In this document: one piece after another, positions 39,521 to 49,858 of the stretch
Layout: each line of letters starts with the position of its first letter
How positions within the stretch are numbered: position 1 is the stretch's first letter
Source: Streptococcus mitis
Lineage (GTDB): Bacteria; Bacillota; Bacilli; Lactobacillales; Streptococcaceae
DNA: 64,000 nt
Assembly (NCBI RefSeq): GCF_001281025.1
Contig: NZ_CP012646.1
Coordinates: 1 to 64,000, forward strand
Direction: 5' to 3'
The notes under the pieces: model-generated
The model's database searches: none
What the model was told of the DNA's origin: nothing
Seen by the model: only the letters and a program-made list of their open reading frames with translations
Made by a program: the position numbers and the translations under genes

Positions 39521-39582
39521 GACAGTATCAAAACACAATTGCTAGAACCAAGACTAGCACCCAGATTAAAGGAGGAATTCTC

Positions 39583-39912
39583 ATGACAGATACAGACCCT
39601 ATCAAAAGAGCTCAGACTTTGATTACTGACTTAAACAAAGCCTACCAAGCATGCAAACAGGCAACCGCTGACGACGTCCGCTTTCAGGAGCAATTAAACT
39701 CTATTCTTGGTTTTCTAGCCAAGGCTGAGACAGTGGATAATCGAGTCTTGATTGAATTGGAAAAATTTTACCAGACTTCCAGTCTTCTCATGGGACTCAG
39801 TGCTCTTGATCCAGATGCTCCAACTCGCGCCGCTTGGCGGGCCTATGACCGATTCCACTTTGACCAAGTCAAGACCAAGTTGAGCCTCTACGGGCCAACC
39901 ATTATCTTGTAG
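39583..39912 (+). CDS. blpT: BlpT-like protein
   Basis: A 109-residue soluble, mainly helical protein (DTDPIKRAQTLITDLNKAYQ at the N terminus, ending YGPTIIL). No membrane segment or leader. In pneumococcal blp loci the gene at this place, next to blpR and beside the ecs transporter, is blpT, which is induced by the BlpC system; its function is unknown. A BlpR-type promoter lies just upstream, which supports the identification. The start ATG has GGAGGAATTC upstream. Confidence 0.72.
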   Translation: MTDTDPIKRAQTLITDLNKAYQACKQATADDVRFQEQLNSILGFLAKAETVDNRVLIELEKFYQTSSLLMGLSALDPDAPTRAAWRAYDRFHFDQVKTKLSLYGPTIIL

Positions 39913-39918
39913 AAAATA

Positions 39919-39954
39919 AAAGAAGTTGAGACAAACTGAACTCAACTTCTTTTT
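39919..39954. terminator. Bidirectional terminator between blpT and ecsB
   Basis: AAAAGAAGTTGAG/CTCAACTTCTTTTTT hairpin between the converging genes. Confidence 0.85.
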
Positions 39955-39973
39955 TAGTATCATATAGGCAAGA

Positions 39974-41023
39974 TTAATCCTGCATCTGACGTTTTACCTG
40001 ATAAGGTAAGTACAAGACTAGTAAAACCAAACCTGCACCCAGCAAGGCTAGAAGGGCTAGTTTTTCTTGGAAGGTAATCAACCCGACAACTAATTCCACT
40101 ACTAAGACCAAACTGGTCAATCCTCTGACCACTGCCTGCAAGCCTTTTTCCTTTTGCCCCTTGTCCAGTGGAAAGAGTTGGGTTAAATACTGGTAGTCAA
40201 AGGCATGATAGAGGGCCAGCAACTGGAAGAGCAAGAGGTAGTTAAAGAGAACCACCACTGCTGTCGCAATCCAAGCTTGCTCGATAAAAACCTGCGCCAG
40301 TATGGAAAGCAAGAGCAGACGGAGACTGAGGGCAAAAAGGTCTCCATTTCGCAGATATGAACGCAGATAGAGATTTTGCCAAATCTTTCCAGGCACCTTC
40401 TGAACAACCTTTAGGATAAAGTCCAGATAGGCACGACGCTTAACGCTGTTTGAAATTCCCTTTACCTGGGTAAAGAGGGCAAAGAAACGAAGCAAGACTT
40501 GCTTACGCTTGCTTTCTTGAGAAATGACATAGTCCCAGTCCAGTCCAGTTTCAGTAAAAAATTTGCTGGCTTTTTGACGAAAGAGGAAATATTTTCCTAC
40601 CCCCAATAAAAGCACATAGACCAGAAAAACAGGCAAGCCATAACCCATGGCTAAAAATAAGGGCGCAAATAAAAGCAAGAAAAGGGTCTGTATAAAGAGC
40701 CAAAAGACTAGGGAAATGCCAGTTTGACGCTTGAGATGGAGTTTGATTTCCTCTTCTCCGACTAAGAGAAAGAGCTTGTCTGGAGCCTCCATATAGGTGG
40801 CAATTCCTCCCCAAAGCAAAAGTAAAACAGACGTAATTCCTACAAATAAAAGGATAGGCCAATGATTTTCAGGAAAATCTTGCAAGAGTTGACTGTACTG
40901 GTAGGCTAGAAAGCCCAGCAGGACAAGCAGGAACAAGACAAAGTGGTCATTGAGAACATAGCGCAAATAGCCAAGACACTCCTTACGAAAAGCCTGCTTT
41001 CTCTTTAAAAACAAGTCTTTCAT
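39974..41023 (-). CDS. ecsB: ABC transporter permease, EcsB family
   Basis: A 349-residue integral membrane protein with eight or more predicted helices in pairs (about residues 30-50, 55-75, 110-150, 235-275, 300-340), matching EcsB. It pairs with the EcsA ATPase, whose gene overlaps it by 4 bp. In Firmicutes the Ecs transporter affects secretion, competence and cell-envelope functions; more recent work ties it to processing or export of short peptides. The transported substrate is not evident here. Confidence 0.87.
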   Translation of the reverse strand: MKDLFLKRKQAFRKECLGYLRYVLNDHFVLFLLVLLGFLAYQYSQLLQDFPENHWPILLFVGITSVLLLLWGGIATYMEAPDKLFLLVGEEEIKLHLKRQTGISLVFWLFIQTLFLLLFAPLFLAMGYGLPVFLVYVLLLGVGKYFLFRQKASKFFTETGLDWDYVISQESKRKQVLLRFFALFTQVKGISNSVKRRAYLDFILKVVQKVPGKIWQNLYLRSYLRNGDLFALSLRLLLLSILAQVFIEQAWIATAVVVLFNYLLLFQLLALYHAFDYQYLTQLFPLDKGQKEKGLQAVVRGLTSLVLVVELVVGLITFQEKLALLALLGAGLVLLVLYLPYQVKRQMQD

Positions 41024-41751
41024 AACTCCTCCTCTTTGGTCAGAGCCAAGTAAATATCATTCAAACTAGCCTCAGGCATATCAAAGGCTTCGCGCAGTTG
41101 CAGGAGATTTCCCTTAGCACGCACTTCCCCTTTGTGAAGAATGACAAAGGCATCACACATCTTCTCCGCTGAATCCAGCACGTGGGTACTCATGAGAATG
41201 GACTTGCCCTTTTGCTTTTCCACTTCCAAAAGCTGAATCAAGTCCGCAATCGCCAACGGATCAAGACCAAGGAAAGGCTCATCCACGATGAAAAGACTCG
41301 GATCCACCACAAAAGCACAGATAATCATGACCTTCTGCTTCATCCCTTTTGAAAAATGAACAGGAAACCAGTCCAATTTCTGGTCCAAACGGAACATTTT
41401 TAACAAAGGTTCTACTCGATCAAAAGCCACTTTCTGCTCAATACCATAAGCCATGGCAACCGTTTCGATATGCTCTCTGAGGGTCAATTCCTCATACAAG
41501 CTAGGTGTCTCAGGAATGTAGCCAATTTGCTTGCGGTAGCTAGTCGCATCTTCTTGCAGGGTCAGGCCATTGATATTGATGGAACCACTATAAGGTGTCA
41601 ACAGACCGATAATCTCATTAATAGTCGTCGATTTCCCAGCACCATTGAGACCAATCAGACCGACCAGCTGCCCACTTTCAACAGTAAAGGACACATCTTT
41701 CAAGACAGGGACATGAACATAACCACCTGTCAGGTTTTTAATTTCTAACAT
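41020..41751 (-). CDS. ecsA: ABC transporter ATP-binding protein EcsA
   Basis: A 243-residue ATPase with Walker A GLNGAGKST (34-42), the modified signature FSKGMKQK (about 136-143), Walker B SLFIVDEPFLGLDP and switch His in STHVLDSAEKMCD. First gene of the ecsAB operon and divergent from hit, with 67 bp between the start codons. It works with the EcsB permease. Confidence 0.92.
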   Translation of the reverse strand: MLEIKNLTGGYVHVPVLKDVSFTVESGQLVGLIGLNGAGKSTTINEIIGLLTPYSGSININGLTLQEDATSYRKQIGYIPETPSLYEELTLREHIETVAMAYGIEQKVAFDRVEPLLKMFRLDQKLDWFPVHFSKGMKQKVMIICAFVVDPSLFIVDEPFLGLDPLAIADLIQLLEVEKQKGKSILMSTHVLDSAEKMCDAFVILHKGEVRAKGNLLQLREAFDMPEASLNDIYLALTKEEEL

Positions 41752-41765
41752 ATTTTCTCCAAATC

Positions 41766-41774
41766 TGGTATAAT
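41766..41774 (+). promoter_or_regulatory. Extended -10 promoter of hit
   Basis: TGGTATAAT, about 45 bases before the hit start codon. Confidence 0.6.
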
Positions 41775-41818
41775 GTAGCTATATTATATCAAAATTCAAT
41801 ACAGTAGAGGTAGATTTT

Positions 41819-42229
41819 ATGTCAGATTGCATTTTTTGTAAAATCATCGCAGGGGAAATTCCTGCTTCAAAAGTATATGAAGATGAGCAGGTTCTTGCCT
41901 TTCTTGATATCTCTCAAGTGACACCAGGACACACCTTGGTCGTGCCAAAGGAACACTATCGCAATCTTTTAGAAATGGATGCTACTAGCGCCAGCCAACT
42001 CTTTGCCCAAGTACCAAAAGTAGCTCAAAAAGTCATGAAAGCTACCAAGGCTGCTGGTATGAATATCATTGCCAACTGTGAAGAAATCGGTGGTCAAACA
42101 GTCTTTCATACCCACGTTCATCTCGTGCCTCGCTACAGTGCGGACGATGACCTCAAAATTGATTTTATCGCCCACGAACCAGACTTTGACAAACTTGCTC
42201 AAGTCGCTGAAACTATCAAAAACGCCTAA
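41819..42229 (+). CDS. hit: HIT-family nucleotide hydrolase
   Basis: A 136-residue Hint-branch histidine-triad protein with the triad HTHVH (His97, His99, His101) and a zinc site suggested by CIFC (residues 4-7). Such enzymes hydrolyse adenosine phosphoramidates. The sequence PGHTLVVPKEHY is the family nucleotide-binding strand. Divergent from ecsAB and 9 bp before a small coiled-coil protein gene. The start ATG follows AGAGGTAG. Confidence 0.93.
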   Translation: MSDCIFCKIIAGEIPASKVYEDEQVLAFLDISQVTPGHTLVVPKEHYRNLLEMDATSASQLFAQVPKVAQKVMKATKAAGMNIIANCEEIGGQTVFHTHVHLVPRYSADDDLKIDFIAHEPDFDKLAQVAETIKNA

Positions 42230-42238
42230 GGAGTTGCC

Positions 42239-42520
42239 ATGAAATTATCCAACCTACTGCTATTTGCAGGAGCTGCAGCCGGAAGTTATCTGGTCACAAA
42301 AAATCGCCAAACCATCACAGATGAAGTCTTGAATACCACTGACCGCGTTCAAGCTATCAAGGATGATGTGGATATTATCCAAAACAGCCTGCAAATCATC
42401 GACCAGCAAAAAGAACTCATCAAGGAATACCAAGAAGACCTGACTTACAAATTTAAAGTCTTGGAAAAAGATATCCAGACTCGAATGGCGCTTCTCCAAG
42501 AAGAAAAAGCAAGGAAATGA
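42239..42520 (+). CDS. Small membrane-anchored coiled-coil protein
   Basis: A 93-residue protein with a short N-terminal hydrophobic segment (LSNLLLFAGAAAGSYLV) and a long charged helix (about 25-93) with heptad character, similar in style to YtxH-like proteins. Function unknown. It lies 9 bp after hit with its own AAGGAG, so the two are co-transcribed. Confidence 0.7.
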   Translation: MKLSNLLLFAGAAAGSYLVTKNRQTITDEVLNTTDRVQAIKDDVDIIQNSLQIIDQQKELIKEYQEDLTYKFKVLEKDIQTRMALLQEEKARK

Positions 42521-42597
42521 AAGTCTCCAACTTTACTGGAATCCCCTTAGCTACATTTGGGATTACTAGATCCTAACAGAATAGAAAGGGAATAATC

Positions 42598-43251
42598 ATG
42601 AAAAACTTCTTAAAAGATCTGGCTAAGATCATCCTGATCCCTTGTGGTTGCCTTACCCTTCTTGCCGCCCTAGCATTTCTACTACTATTCTTTACTTTCA
42701 GAGCCTCACCGAGTGACATCCGAAAAGGGAACGAAGACTTAAAACAAATCTTTACCTCTCTTGACATGCCTCCTAAGAAAGTAAAATCAAATGGAAGATA
42801 TAAATACGAAGGTGGGGGCTTAATTTTTTATGTTACTTTCTCAGATGAGGTCATCAATAGTCACCCTGTCTTAAAAGAAAGTCCAAAACTCACCAAAAAC
42901 CAACTCGAAGTCTATGTCGTACTGACAGGAGATATCTCCTACTATAAAGTAGGGGATAACTTGTTCAATCATGGTTTATTGCAATTTTTAGAGAAGGAAA
43001 GTAGGAATTATTTACAAGAAATCAGAAAGAAACCAAATCCTGATTACTCAGTTCTATATTGGAAGGATCAGGAAAGTCTAAAAAAGGGAATTGCTTTCTA
43101 TGAAAAAGCCTTGACTTTAGTGGATATTCAGGATAACTCTGCAATCAACCATATTGATACCGTTACTATTAAGCCTGGTAAAGAAGCGGAAATCAAGCAA
43201 CTCATCCAAGATATGGATGCAGCTGGCTTGCTCAAGCAAAAGTATAAATAA
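42598..43251 (+). CDS. Uncharacterised membrane-anchored protein
   Basis: A 217-residue protein with one N-terminal membrane helix (LIPCGCLTLLAALAFLLLFFTF, about residues 14-35) followed by a soluble extracellular domain of about 175 residues with alternating strands and helices. The Cys in IPCGCL could suggest a lipoprotein, but the helix continues after it, so a plain anchor is more likely. Function and family not recognised. The start ATG has AAAGGGAATAATC upstream, and a bidirectional terminator follows. Confidence 0.65.
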   Translation: MKNFLKDLAKIILIPCGCLTLLAALAFLLLFFTFRASPSDIRKGNEDLKQIFTSLDMPPKKVKSNGRYKYEGGGLIFYVTFSDEVINSHPVLKESPKLTKNQLEVYVVLTGDISYYKVGDNLFNHGLLQFLEKESRNYLQEIRKKPNPDYSVLYWKDQESLKKGIAFYEKALTLVDIQDNSAINHIDTVTIKPGKEAEIKQLIQDMDAAGLLKQKYK

Positions 43252-43299
43252 TAGGCTAACTGGAAAATGATTTTTCGACGCTAAATCTTCAAAGACAAG

Positions 43300-43327
43300 A
43301 CAAAAAGAGCTCGACGGCTCTTTTTGT
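43300..43327. terminator. Bidirectional terminator before dnaJ
   Basis: ACAAAAAGAGC/GCTCTTTTTGT stem with a short loop between converging genes. Confidence 0.88.
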
Positions 43328-44464
43328 TTATTCTCCTTCAAAGGCATCTTTAATATGGTCAAAGAAGCCTTTTTTCTTTGGATTGACTTTTAAATCACCA
43401 GCAGCTGCGAATTCTTTAAGCGCTGCTTTTTGGCGTTCGTTCAAGCCTGTCGGTGTTACGACATTAACGGTAACGTATTGGTCACCAACTGCACCGCCAC
43501 GGAGGCTCGGTGCTCCCTTGCCACGTAGGCGGAATTTCTTACCAGTCTGAGTTCCCTCTGGGATAACCAATTCAACATCACCGTGAACAGTTGGGATATC
43601 TACTGTGTCACCAAGAGCTGCTTGGACAAAGTTGAGGTTGAGACTGTAGAAGATAGTCGTTCCTTCACGTTCAAACTTATCGCTGGCTTCCACAGAAACT
43701 ACTACATACAAGTCACCGTATGGTCCACCGTTAAAGCCTGCTTCACCCTGACCAGCTAGGCGAATTTGTTGACCAGTTTCCACACCAGCAGGGATTTTCA
43801 CATGTACGCTATGAGCTTGTTTTTCATGACCTGTTCCGTGACAAGTTGTACATGGATCTTTGATTTCTTTTCCGCGACCATGACAGACATCACAGGTTAC
43901 TTGGCGACGCATCATACCAAGCGGAGTCTGCGTATCGACGTTAATAACACCAGCGCCATGACAGCGTCCACAAGTGACTGGACTTGTTCCTGGCTTAGCA
44001 CCTGAGCCATTACATGTACTACAGCTTGCTTCACGATTGTACTTAACCTCTTTTTCAGCTCCAAAAATAGCTTCTTCAAAGGTCAAATTCACACGGTATT
44101 GGAGGTCATCCCCCTGACGAGGAGCATTTGGATTGCGTGAAGCACCGCCTCCGCCGAAGAAACTTGAGAAGATATCTTCAAAACCACCGAAGCCTCCTGC
44201 CCCATCGAAACCGCCGAAACCACCAGCTCCACCAAAACCACCGTTGGCTCCAGCAGCACCGTATTGGTCATAGGCAGCCCGTTTTTGGTCGTCACTCAAA
44301 GTCTCATAGGCTTCCTGAACTTCCTTGTATTTTTCCTCAGCACCAGGCTCCTTGTTGATATCTGGGTGGTATTTCTTTGAAAGCTTACGATAAGCCTTTT
44401 TGATCTCGTCTGCCGAAGCGTTTTTTGACACCCCCAGACGATCATAAAATTCAGTATTGTTCAT
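43328..44464 (-). CDS. dnaJ: Chaperone DnaJ (Hsp40)
   Basis: A 378-residue co-chaperone of DnaK. J domain (residues 1-70, with the HPD motif in KYHPDINK), a Gly/Phe-rich linker (about 73-105), and four CxxCxGxG zinc repeats ([32 protein letters not shown]; about 145-215), then the C-terminal substrate domains. The gene is separated from dnaK by a DJ-1-like gene and a structured spacer, so it may be transcribed independently. Confidence 0.97.
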   Translation of the reverse strand: MNNTEFYDRLGVSKNASADEIKKAYRKLSKKYHPDINKEPGAEEKYKEVQEAYETLSDDQKRAAYDQYGAAGANGGFGGAGGFGGFDGAGGFGGFEDIFSSFFGGGGASRNPNAPRQGDDLQYRVNLTFEEAIFGAEKEVKYNREASCSTCNGSGAKPGTSPVTCGRCHGAGVINVDTQTPLGMMRRQVTCDVCHGRGKEIKDPCTTCHGTGHEKQAHSVHVKIPAGVETGQQIRLAGQGEAGFNGGPYGDLYVVVSVEASDKFEREGTTIFYSLNLNFVQAALGDTVDIPTVHGDVELVIPEGTQTGKKFRLRGKGAPSLRGGAVGDQYVTVNVVTPTGLNERQKAALKEFAAAGDLKVNPKKKGFFDHIKDAFEGE

Positions 44465-44489
44465 AATTCAAGATACAAAGGGCGTCAAA

Positions 44490-44564
44490 CGGACACAGCC
44501 AAAATAGGTTTTTTGACGACGGACGCTTGCGTCCTAGAAAAAACTATCTTTTTGGCACAGTCCG
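44490..44564. repeat. 75-bp imperfect palindrome upstream of dnaJ
   Basis: The two halves are inverted copies: CGGAC...GCCAAAA...TTTTTT...GGACGC on the left, GCGTCC...AAAAAA...TTTTTGGC...GTCCG on the right. It would form a long hairpin in the dnaJ leader. Not a repeat family I can name. Confidence 0.65.
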
Positions 44565-44567
44565 TAG

Positions 44568-44605
44568 CCCGTGTTCAATTCCCTGAACACCCTTATTCCT
44601 TTCTG
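44568..44605. repeat. 38-bp direct repeat with internal hairpin, copy 1
   Basis: CCCGTGTTCAATTCCCTGAA through CTTTCT; GTGTTCA/TGAACAC forms a 7-bp stem. The second copy is at 44682-44719 (two differences). Both lie between dnaJ and the DJ-1-like gene. Confidence 0.75.
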
Positions 44606-44681
44606 TTATTGTTGCGGAACGAAACCACCATTTAGGTCGGGGTCAATTCCTTTCTTTTATATTGAGTAAGAAATTTGGGAA

Positions 44682-44719
44682 CCCGTGTTCAATTCCCTGA
44701 ACACCTTTGTTCCTTTCTA
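44682..44719. repeat. 38-bp direct repeat with internal hairpin, copy 2
   Basis: Second copy of the element at 44568-44605, ending just downstream of the DJ-1-like gene on the minus strand. Confidence 0.75.
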
Positions 44720-44737
44720 TAATTTTCATGTAAATCT

Positions 44738-45370
44738 TTAGAGGCTGTTTTCTATACTCTGCTTCACTTGATTAAACTCTTCATCTGATAGAGTAAATAT
44801 CAAATCCTCTTCAGCATACTCGTTCTGTTCTTTAAAATAATTATCCGTATTCTCTGCCAACCCTAAACCGAAAATCACTTTTCTTGCAAACTCTTGATGT
44901 GCAAAACCAATAGCCGTAATGATTTGTTTATCTTGGACAAGAACTTTCGGTTGAAAATTCTCACATGGAAGAAATTCAAAATAGTCAAAGAAGTTTTGCC
45001 AAATTCCACCTGTAAATTTCGTGTCGTTCAACAAGCCTGCTTTCGCCAATAAAAGGGGCGCTGAAGAAATGGCTGCAATTAGGATATCTTGCTCATCAAG
45101 ACTTCTCAAAAACGAGATCAATTTCTCATCTTGTAGAGTAGGACCTATATTTACCATTCCTGGCAAAATCACACAAGAATAATCTTCTATACGGATTTGA
45201 GCCAATGTTTTCGTCGGTTGACAGGGCAAACCATCCTCAGAGACCACCATCAAATGATCTGAAGCTACATAATCAATCGTGATATCAAAAGACAGAGCTA
45301 AAGTACTTGTTAAAGAGGCTATCTCATAAAGAGAAAAATTAGGATAAATGACACAAAGTACTTTTTTCAT
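44738..45370 (-). CDS. DJ-1/PfpI-family protein lacking the usual catalytic cysteine
   Basis: A 210-residue DJ-1/PfpI fold protein (KKVLCVIYPNFSLYEIAS, CVILPGMVNIGPTL). At the nucleophile elbow, where active members have Cys (usually AICHGP-like), this one reads AAISSAPLLLA, so the reactive cysteine is replaced by serine. It therefore probably lacks glyoxalase/deglycase activity and may be a binding or regulatory protein. The start is ATG 45370, with GAGG nine bases upstream. It lies between dnaK and dnaJ, flanked by hairpins. Confidence 0.78.
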   Translation of the reverse strand: MKKVLCVIYPNFSLYEIASLTSTLALSFDITIDYVASDHLMVVSEDGLPCQPTKTLAQIRIEDYSCVILPGMVNIGPTLQDEKLISFLRSLDEQDILIAAISSAPLLLAKAGLLNDTKFTGGIWQNFFDYFEFLPCENFQPKVLVQDKQIITAIGFAHQEFARKVIFGLGLAENTDNYFKEQNEYAEEDLIFTLSDEEFNQVKQSIENSL

Positions 45371-45393
45371 ACGCAACATCCTCTATTTTATCG

Positions 45394-45421
45394 AAAAACA
45401 GAGGCTGGGTTGCAACCTCTG
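45394..45421 (-). terminator. Second terminator after dnaK
   Basis: CAGAGG/CCTCTG hairpin with TTTTTC on the minus strand. Confidence 0.7.
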
Positions 45422-45460
45422 GATTTCTTCTTATACTCGCCTGATTTTCAAGCTCGGGAT

Positions 45461-45481
45461 AAAATAGTCCACTGGACTATT

Positions 45482-45483
<2 letters not shown>
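45461..45483 (-). terminator. Hairpin at the end of dnaK
   Basis: Perfect 10-bp stem AAAATAGTCC/GGACTATTTT with a 3-base loop, overlapping the dnaK stop codon. Confidence 0.75.
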
Positions 45484-47317
<1,834 letters not shown>

Positions 47318-47345
47318 TTAAATTTTATATTCTATTTTTCTTTTT

Positions 47346-47459
47346 GATACTCTTCTTAAGTGGCGGCGCCGTCAGAGCTTGACTTCGTCAATCTCTTTGA
47401 CTAAACTTTGAGCCTAAGGTCTCAAAGTTTGCGCAAATAGCGCCACGGCGAAGAGTATC
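47346..47459. mobile_element. Candidate MITE-like element between grpE and dnaK
   Basis: A 114-bp segment bounded by perfect 9-bp inverted ends (GATACTCTT / AAGAGTATC), with further inner pairs GTGGCG/CGCCAC and CTTTGAG/CTCAAAG and a small hairpin TTGACTTCGTCAA. It would fold into one long structure. It shares the ATACTCTT end with BOX but not the interior. It fills much of the 47306-47558 gap, in which I see no gene. Confidence 0.55.
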
Positions 47460-47558
47460 GTCTTTGGTTCGCTTCGCTCACTATTGCAAAGCCAAATATA
47501 TTTTATCTTTCTTCATAGTTTATTGTCGTTTCGGACAAGTTTTTTTAAGCTATCTAGC

Positions 47559-48083
47559 CTAGTTATAAACCACTACCATTGCTGGGCGTAGGATGCGGTC
47601 ATGGAGCTTGTAGCCTTTTTGGAAGACTTGGGCGATGGTATCTGCTGGGTGTTCATCGTCTGCTGGGAGAGTTTGGATGGCCATATGGTAGTTATGGTCA
47701 AATTCACCATCAGCTGCGATTTCTTCAATTCCTTCTTCTTTCAAAGCATGAATCAAGCTTTCTTGCACCATCTCCAATCCCTTTTTGACATCGTCTGTCA
47801 AGCCTTCAACTGCGAGTGCACGCTCAAGGTTGTCAAGCGATGGTAAGATTGCTTTTGCCAAGTCTTGGCTACGATAACGTTGCAAGTTTTGACGCTCTTC
47901 ATTGGCACGGCGTTGGATATTTTGCATTTCTGCATGAGCACGAAGGTATTTGTTCTCAAACTCATCTGCACGTTCATTTGCCAAGTCCAACTCAGATTTC
48001 TCAGAAGTCATTTCTTCAGTTGTTTCCACAACTTCCTCTTCTTGAACTTCTTCTACTTCTTCATTTTTTATATCTTGGGCCAT
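47559..48083 (-). CDS. grpE: Nucleotide exchange factor GrpE
   Basis: A 174-residue DnaK cofactor. Acidic disordered N terminus (residues 1-35, nearly all Glu/Val/Thr), long dimerising helix (about 40-90: [19 protein letters not shown]), and C-terminal beta domain ending [16 protein letters not shown]. The start is ATG 48083 with GGAGGCGAAA upstream. An upstream in-frame codon would overlap the hrcA end. Second gene of the heat-shock operon. Confidence 0.96.
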   Translation of the reverse strand: MAQDIKNEEVEEVQEEEVVETTEEMTSEKSELDLANERADEFENKYLRAHAEMQNIQRRANEERQNLQRYRSQDLAKAILPSLDNLERALAVEGLTDDVKKGLEMVQESLIHALKEEGIEEIAADGEFDHNYHMAIQTLPADDEHPADTIAQVFQKGYKLHDRILRPAMVVVYN

Positions 48084-48109
48084 TTTCGCCTCCTTTAATG
48101 ATTTCAATC

Positions 48110-49144
48110 TTAATGTACTTCGTAATGATTACTGCTGAGGTAGCGGTAAAAATCTGTCAACTTCATAGTCAAAACACGATTGACTACATTGACTTGGTTG
48201 ATTAGCTGTTGGTAATCCAGATTAACCGGACCGATAATGGCTAGAATTCCAACTCCCCGATAAGGAATGAGGAACTTGCTACTAATCACCGCTAGGTCAG
48301 CTAGACAAGACTCTTGACTGTCCGCAACACGAACATTTTGCATCTGATCCTCATGCAGCCCCTCACGAATCTCCAGAGCCACCTTTTGAGGTTGGTCAAA
48401 GAACTGATAGGCCGCTAGATTAGCAAAATTCAAGAGATTGACCTTGCCCGCCACCACAATGTTTTCGTTGAACATTTCCTTAAAAATGTGTTCAAAGAGA
48501 TCCATGACATTGTCCGTCGTTGTAAAGTAACGCTGGATAATCTGCGGAATCTCCGTCCGAATCTTGTAGTGAATATCTAGAACGGTGTGACCGAGAAAAC
48601 GTTCCTGAATGATGCTCTTCAGTTTCAGCAAGTCCTCCTGTAAGAAGTTCCTTGGAATCAGAAACTGACTGGTAACCGTTCGCGACTCGTCTAGGGTGAA
48701 TACTGCCAAGGCTGTATGTTGCCCCAAAACAACGATATCAAAAGCTGTCAAACGTTGCCTGCTCGGCTCAACATCCAGTGCTACTACCGTACAGCCACTC
48801 AAGTCTGTCAGTAGATTAGCAGCCTCTTGCAGAATATCCTCCAATTTGAAAAATTCCTGATCAAAGGCTTTGACAATCTCATAAACCTCATTTTCAGCTA
48901 GTCGGTCAAAATCCAGTGAGTGTTTCACATAGTACTGAAAACCAGCAACACTTGGCATTCGACCACTTGAAGTATGGGCCTTTTCAAGCAAACCTTGCTT
49001 TTCTAGAGCTGCCATATCATTACGAATGGTTGCACTGCTAGAGTTAATAGACTCTTGCAAAGCTTTGGATCCGACAGGTTCGTGCGTTTTGGTAAAGATG
49101 TCAATAATCAGATTTAAGATATCCTGCTGACGCTCTGTAACCAT
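48110..49144 (-). CDS. hrcA: Heat-inducible transcription repressor HrcA
   Basis: A 344-residue repressor of CIRCE-controlled operons (both groESL and dnaK in this window). It has an N-terminal winged helix (residues 1-75: [34 protein letters not shown]), a central dimerisation domain, and the GIL-type C-terminal region ([18 protein letters not shown]). The start is ATG 49144. The codon 33 bases upstream lies near the CIRCE element. First gene of the operon, so it is autoregulated through the CIRCE elements at 49171-49280. Confidence 0.96.
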   Translation of the reverse strand: MVTERQQDILNLIIDIFTKTHEPVGSKALQESINSSSATIRNDMAALEKQGLLEKAHTSSGRMPSVAGFQYYVKHSLDFDRLAENEVYEIVKAFDQEFFKLEDILQEAANLLTDLSGCTVVALDVEPSRQRLTAFDIVVLGQHTALAVFTLDESRTVTSQFLIPRNFLQEDLLKLKSIIQERFLGHTVLDIHYKIRTEIPQIIQRYFTTTDNVMDLFEHIFKEMFNENIVVAGKVNLLNFANLAAYQFFDQPQKVALEIREGLHEDQMQNVRVADSQESCLADLAVISSKFLIPYRGVGILAIIGPVNLDYQQLINQVNVVNRVLTMKLTDFYRYLSSNHYEVH

Positions 49145-49170
49145 CTCATCACTCCTCTCTGTCTGATCAA

Positions 49171-49197
49171 TTAGCACTCAACACGTCTAAGTGCTAA
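49171..49197 (-). promoter_or_regulatory. CIRCE operator downstream of the hrcA promoter
   Basis: TTAGCACTC-N9-AAGTGCTAA, one mismatch from consensus, lying just after the promoter TTGACA (49231-49236), 16 bp, TATAAT (49209-49214). Confidence 0.92.
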
Positions 49198-49253
49198 CTC
49201 ATGATTCTATTATACACCCTTAAAAGAGAATGTCAAGACAAAAACTCAAAAAA

Positions 49254-49280
49254 TTAGCACTCTTTTATCAAGAGTGCTAA
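49254..49280 (-). promoter_or_regulatory. Second CIRCE operator upstream of the hrcA promoter
   Basis: Perfect TTAGCACTC-N9-GAGTGCTAA, 17 bp upstream of the -35. The two CIRCE copies bracket the promoter. Confidence 0.92.
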
Positions 49281-49304
49281 AAATCAGTCTGAAGGCCTAG
49301 AAAC

Positions 49305-49817
49305 TCACTGTTCATCTACTTGATATTTCCTTTTAAGTCTAAAAAAACCATAGATTAGATAAGAAATCAAGAGAGCATATAAAAGAAAAATAACGAAGAA
49401 AGACACAGAAAGTTCTTCTTTAATTAAACTCATACAAACAACCAAACCACCTAAGAAAGTAGCTGTACAAGAACGAAGTCTAGATCGCATAACTTCCCAC
49501 CTGAGATTATTACTCATGTAGACTTGATCCTCTGAAAGTAAATCAGAAGACGATTTACGAAGAATTGAACAAGAACCTGCTCCTACCAATTCCCAACCTC
49601 TATTTCTAAAATCTTGCAGTTCATGCTTATATTTTTTAAGAAATCTAGAATCATAGATACAGTAGATGACATTGTCTGGTTGACATTGGTCAAAATAGAA
49701 AAAACCAAAACGACTAGTTCTATACCTCCACCCTTTCAAATGCATCTCATGTAAATATTCTTCCTCCTTGTCCAAATCAAGAATAGTAAAAATCCGAAAT
49801 TATAGTTTACTTTTCAT
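49305..49817 (-). pseudogene. DUF2812 membrane protein gene with an early nonsense codon
   Basis: From ATG 49817 the frame reads MKSKL, TAA, then continues as FRIFTILDLDKEEEYLHEMH and on through a DUF2812 domain (KGWRYRTSRFGFFYFDQCQP) and two membrane helices to the stop at 49305. DUF2812 proteins normally start with such an N terminus, so the TAA at codon 6 is probably a mutation (TAT or TAC to TAA). A TTG at 49775 could restart translation of 156 residues, but no ribosome-binding site is seen there. Confidence 0.65.
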
Positions 49818-49858
49818 TGTCTTGCCCCAAAATTAGAAAACACGCCTGGTGTTATTTA

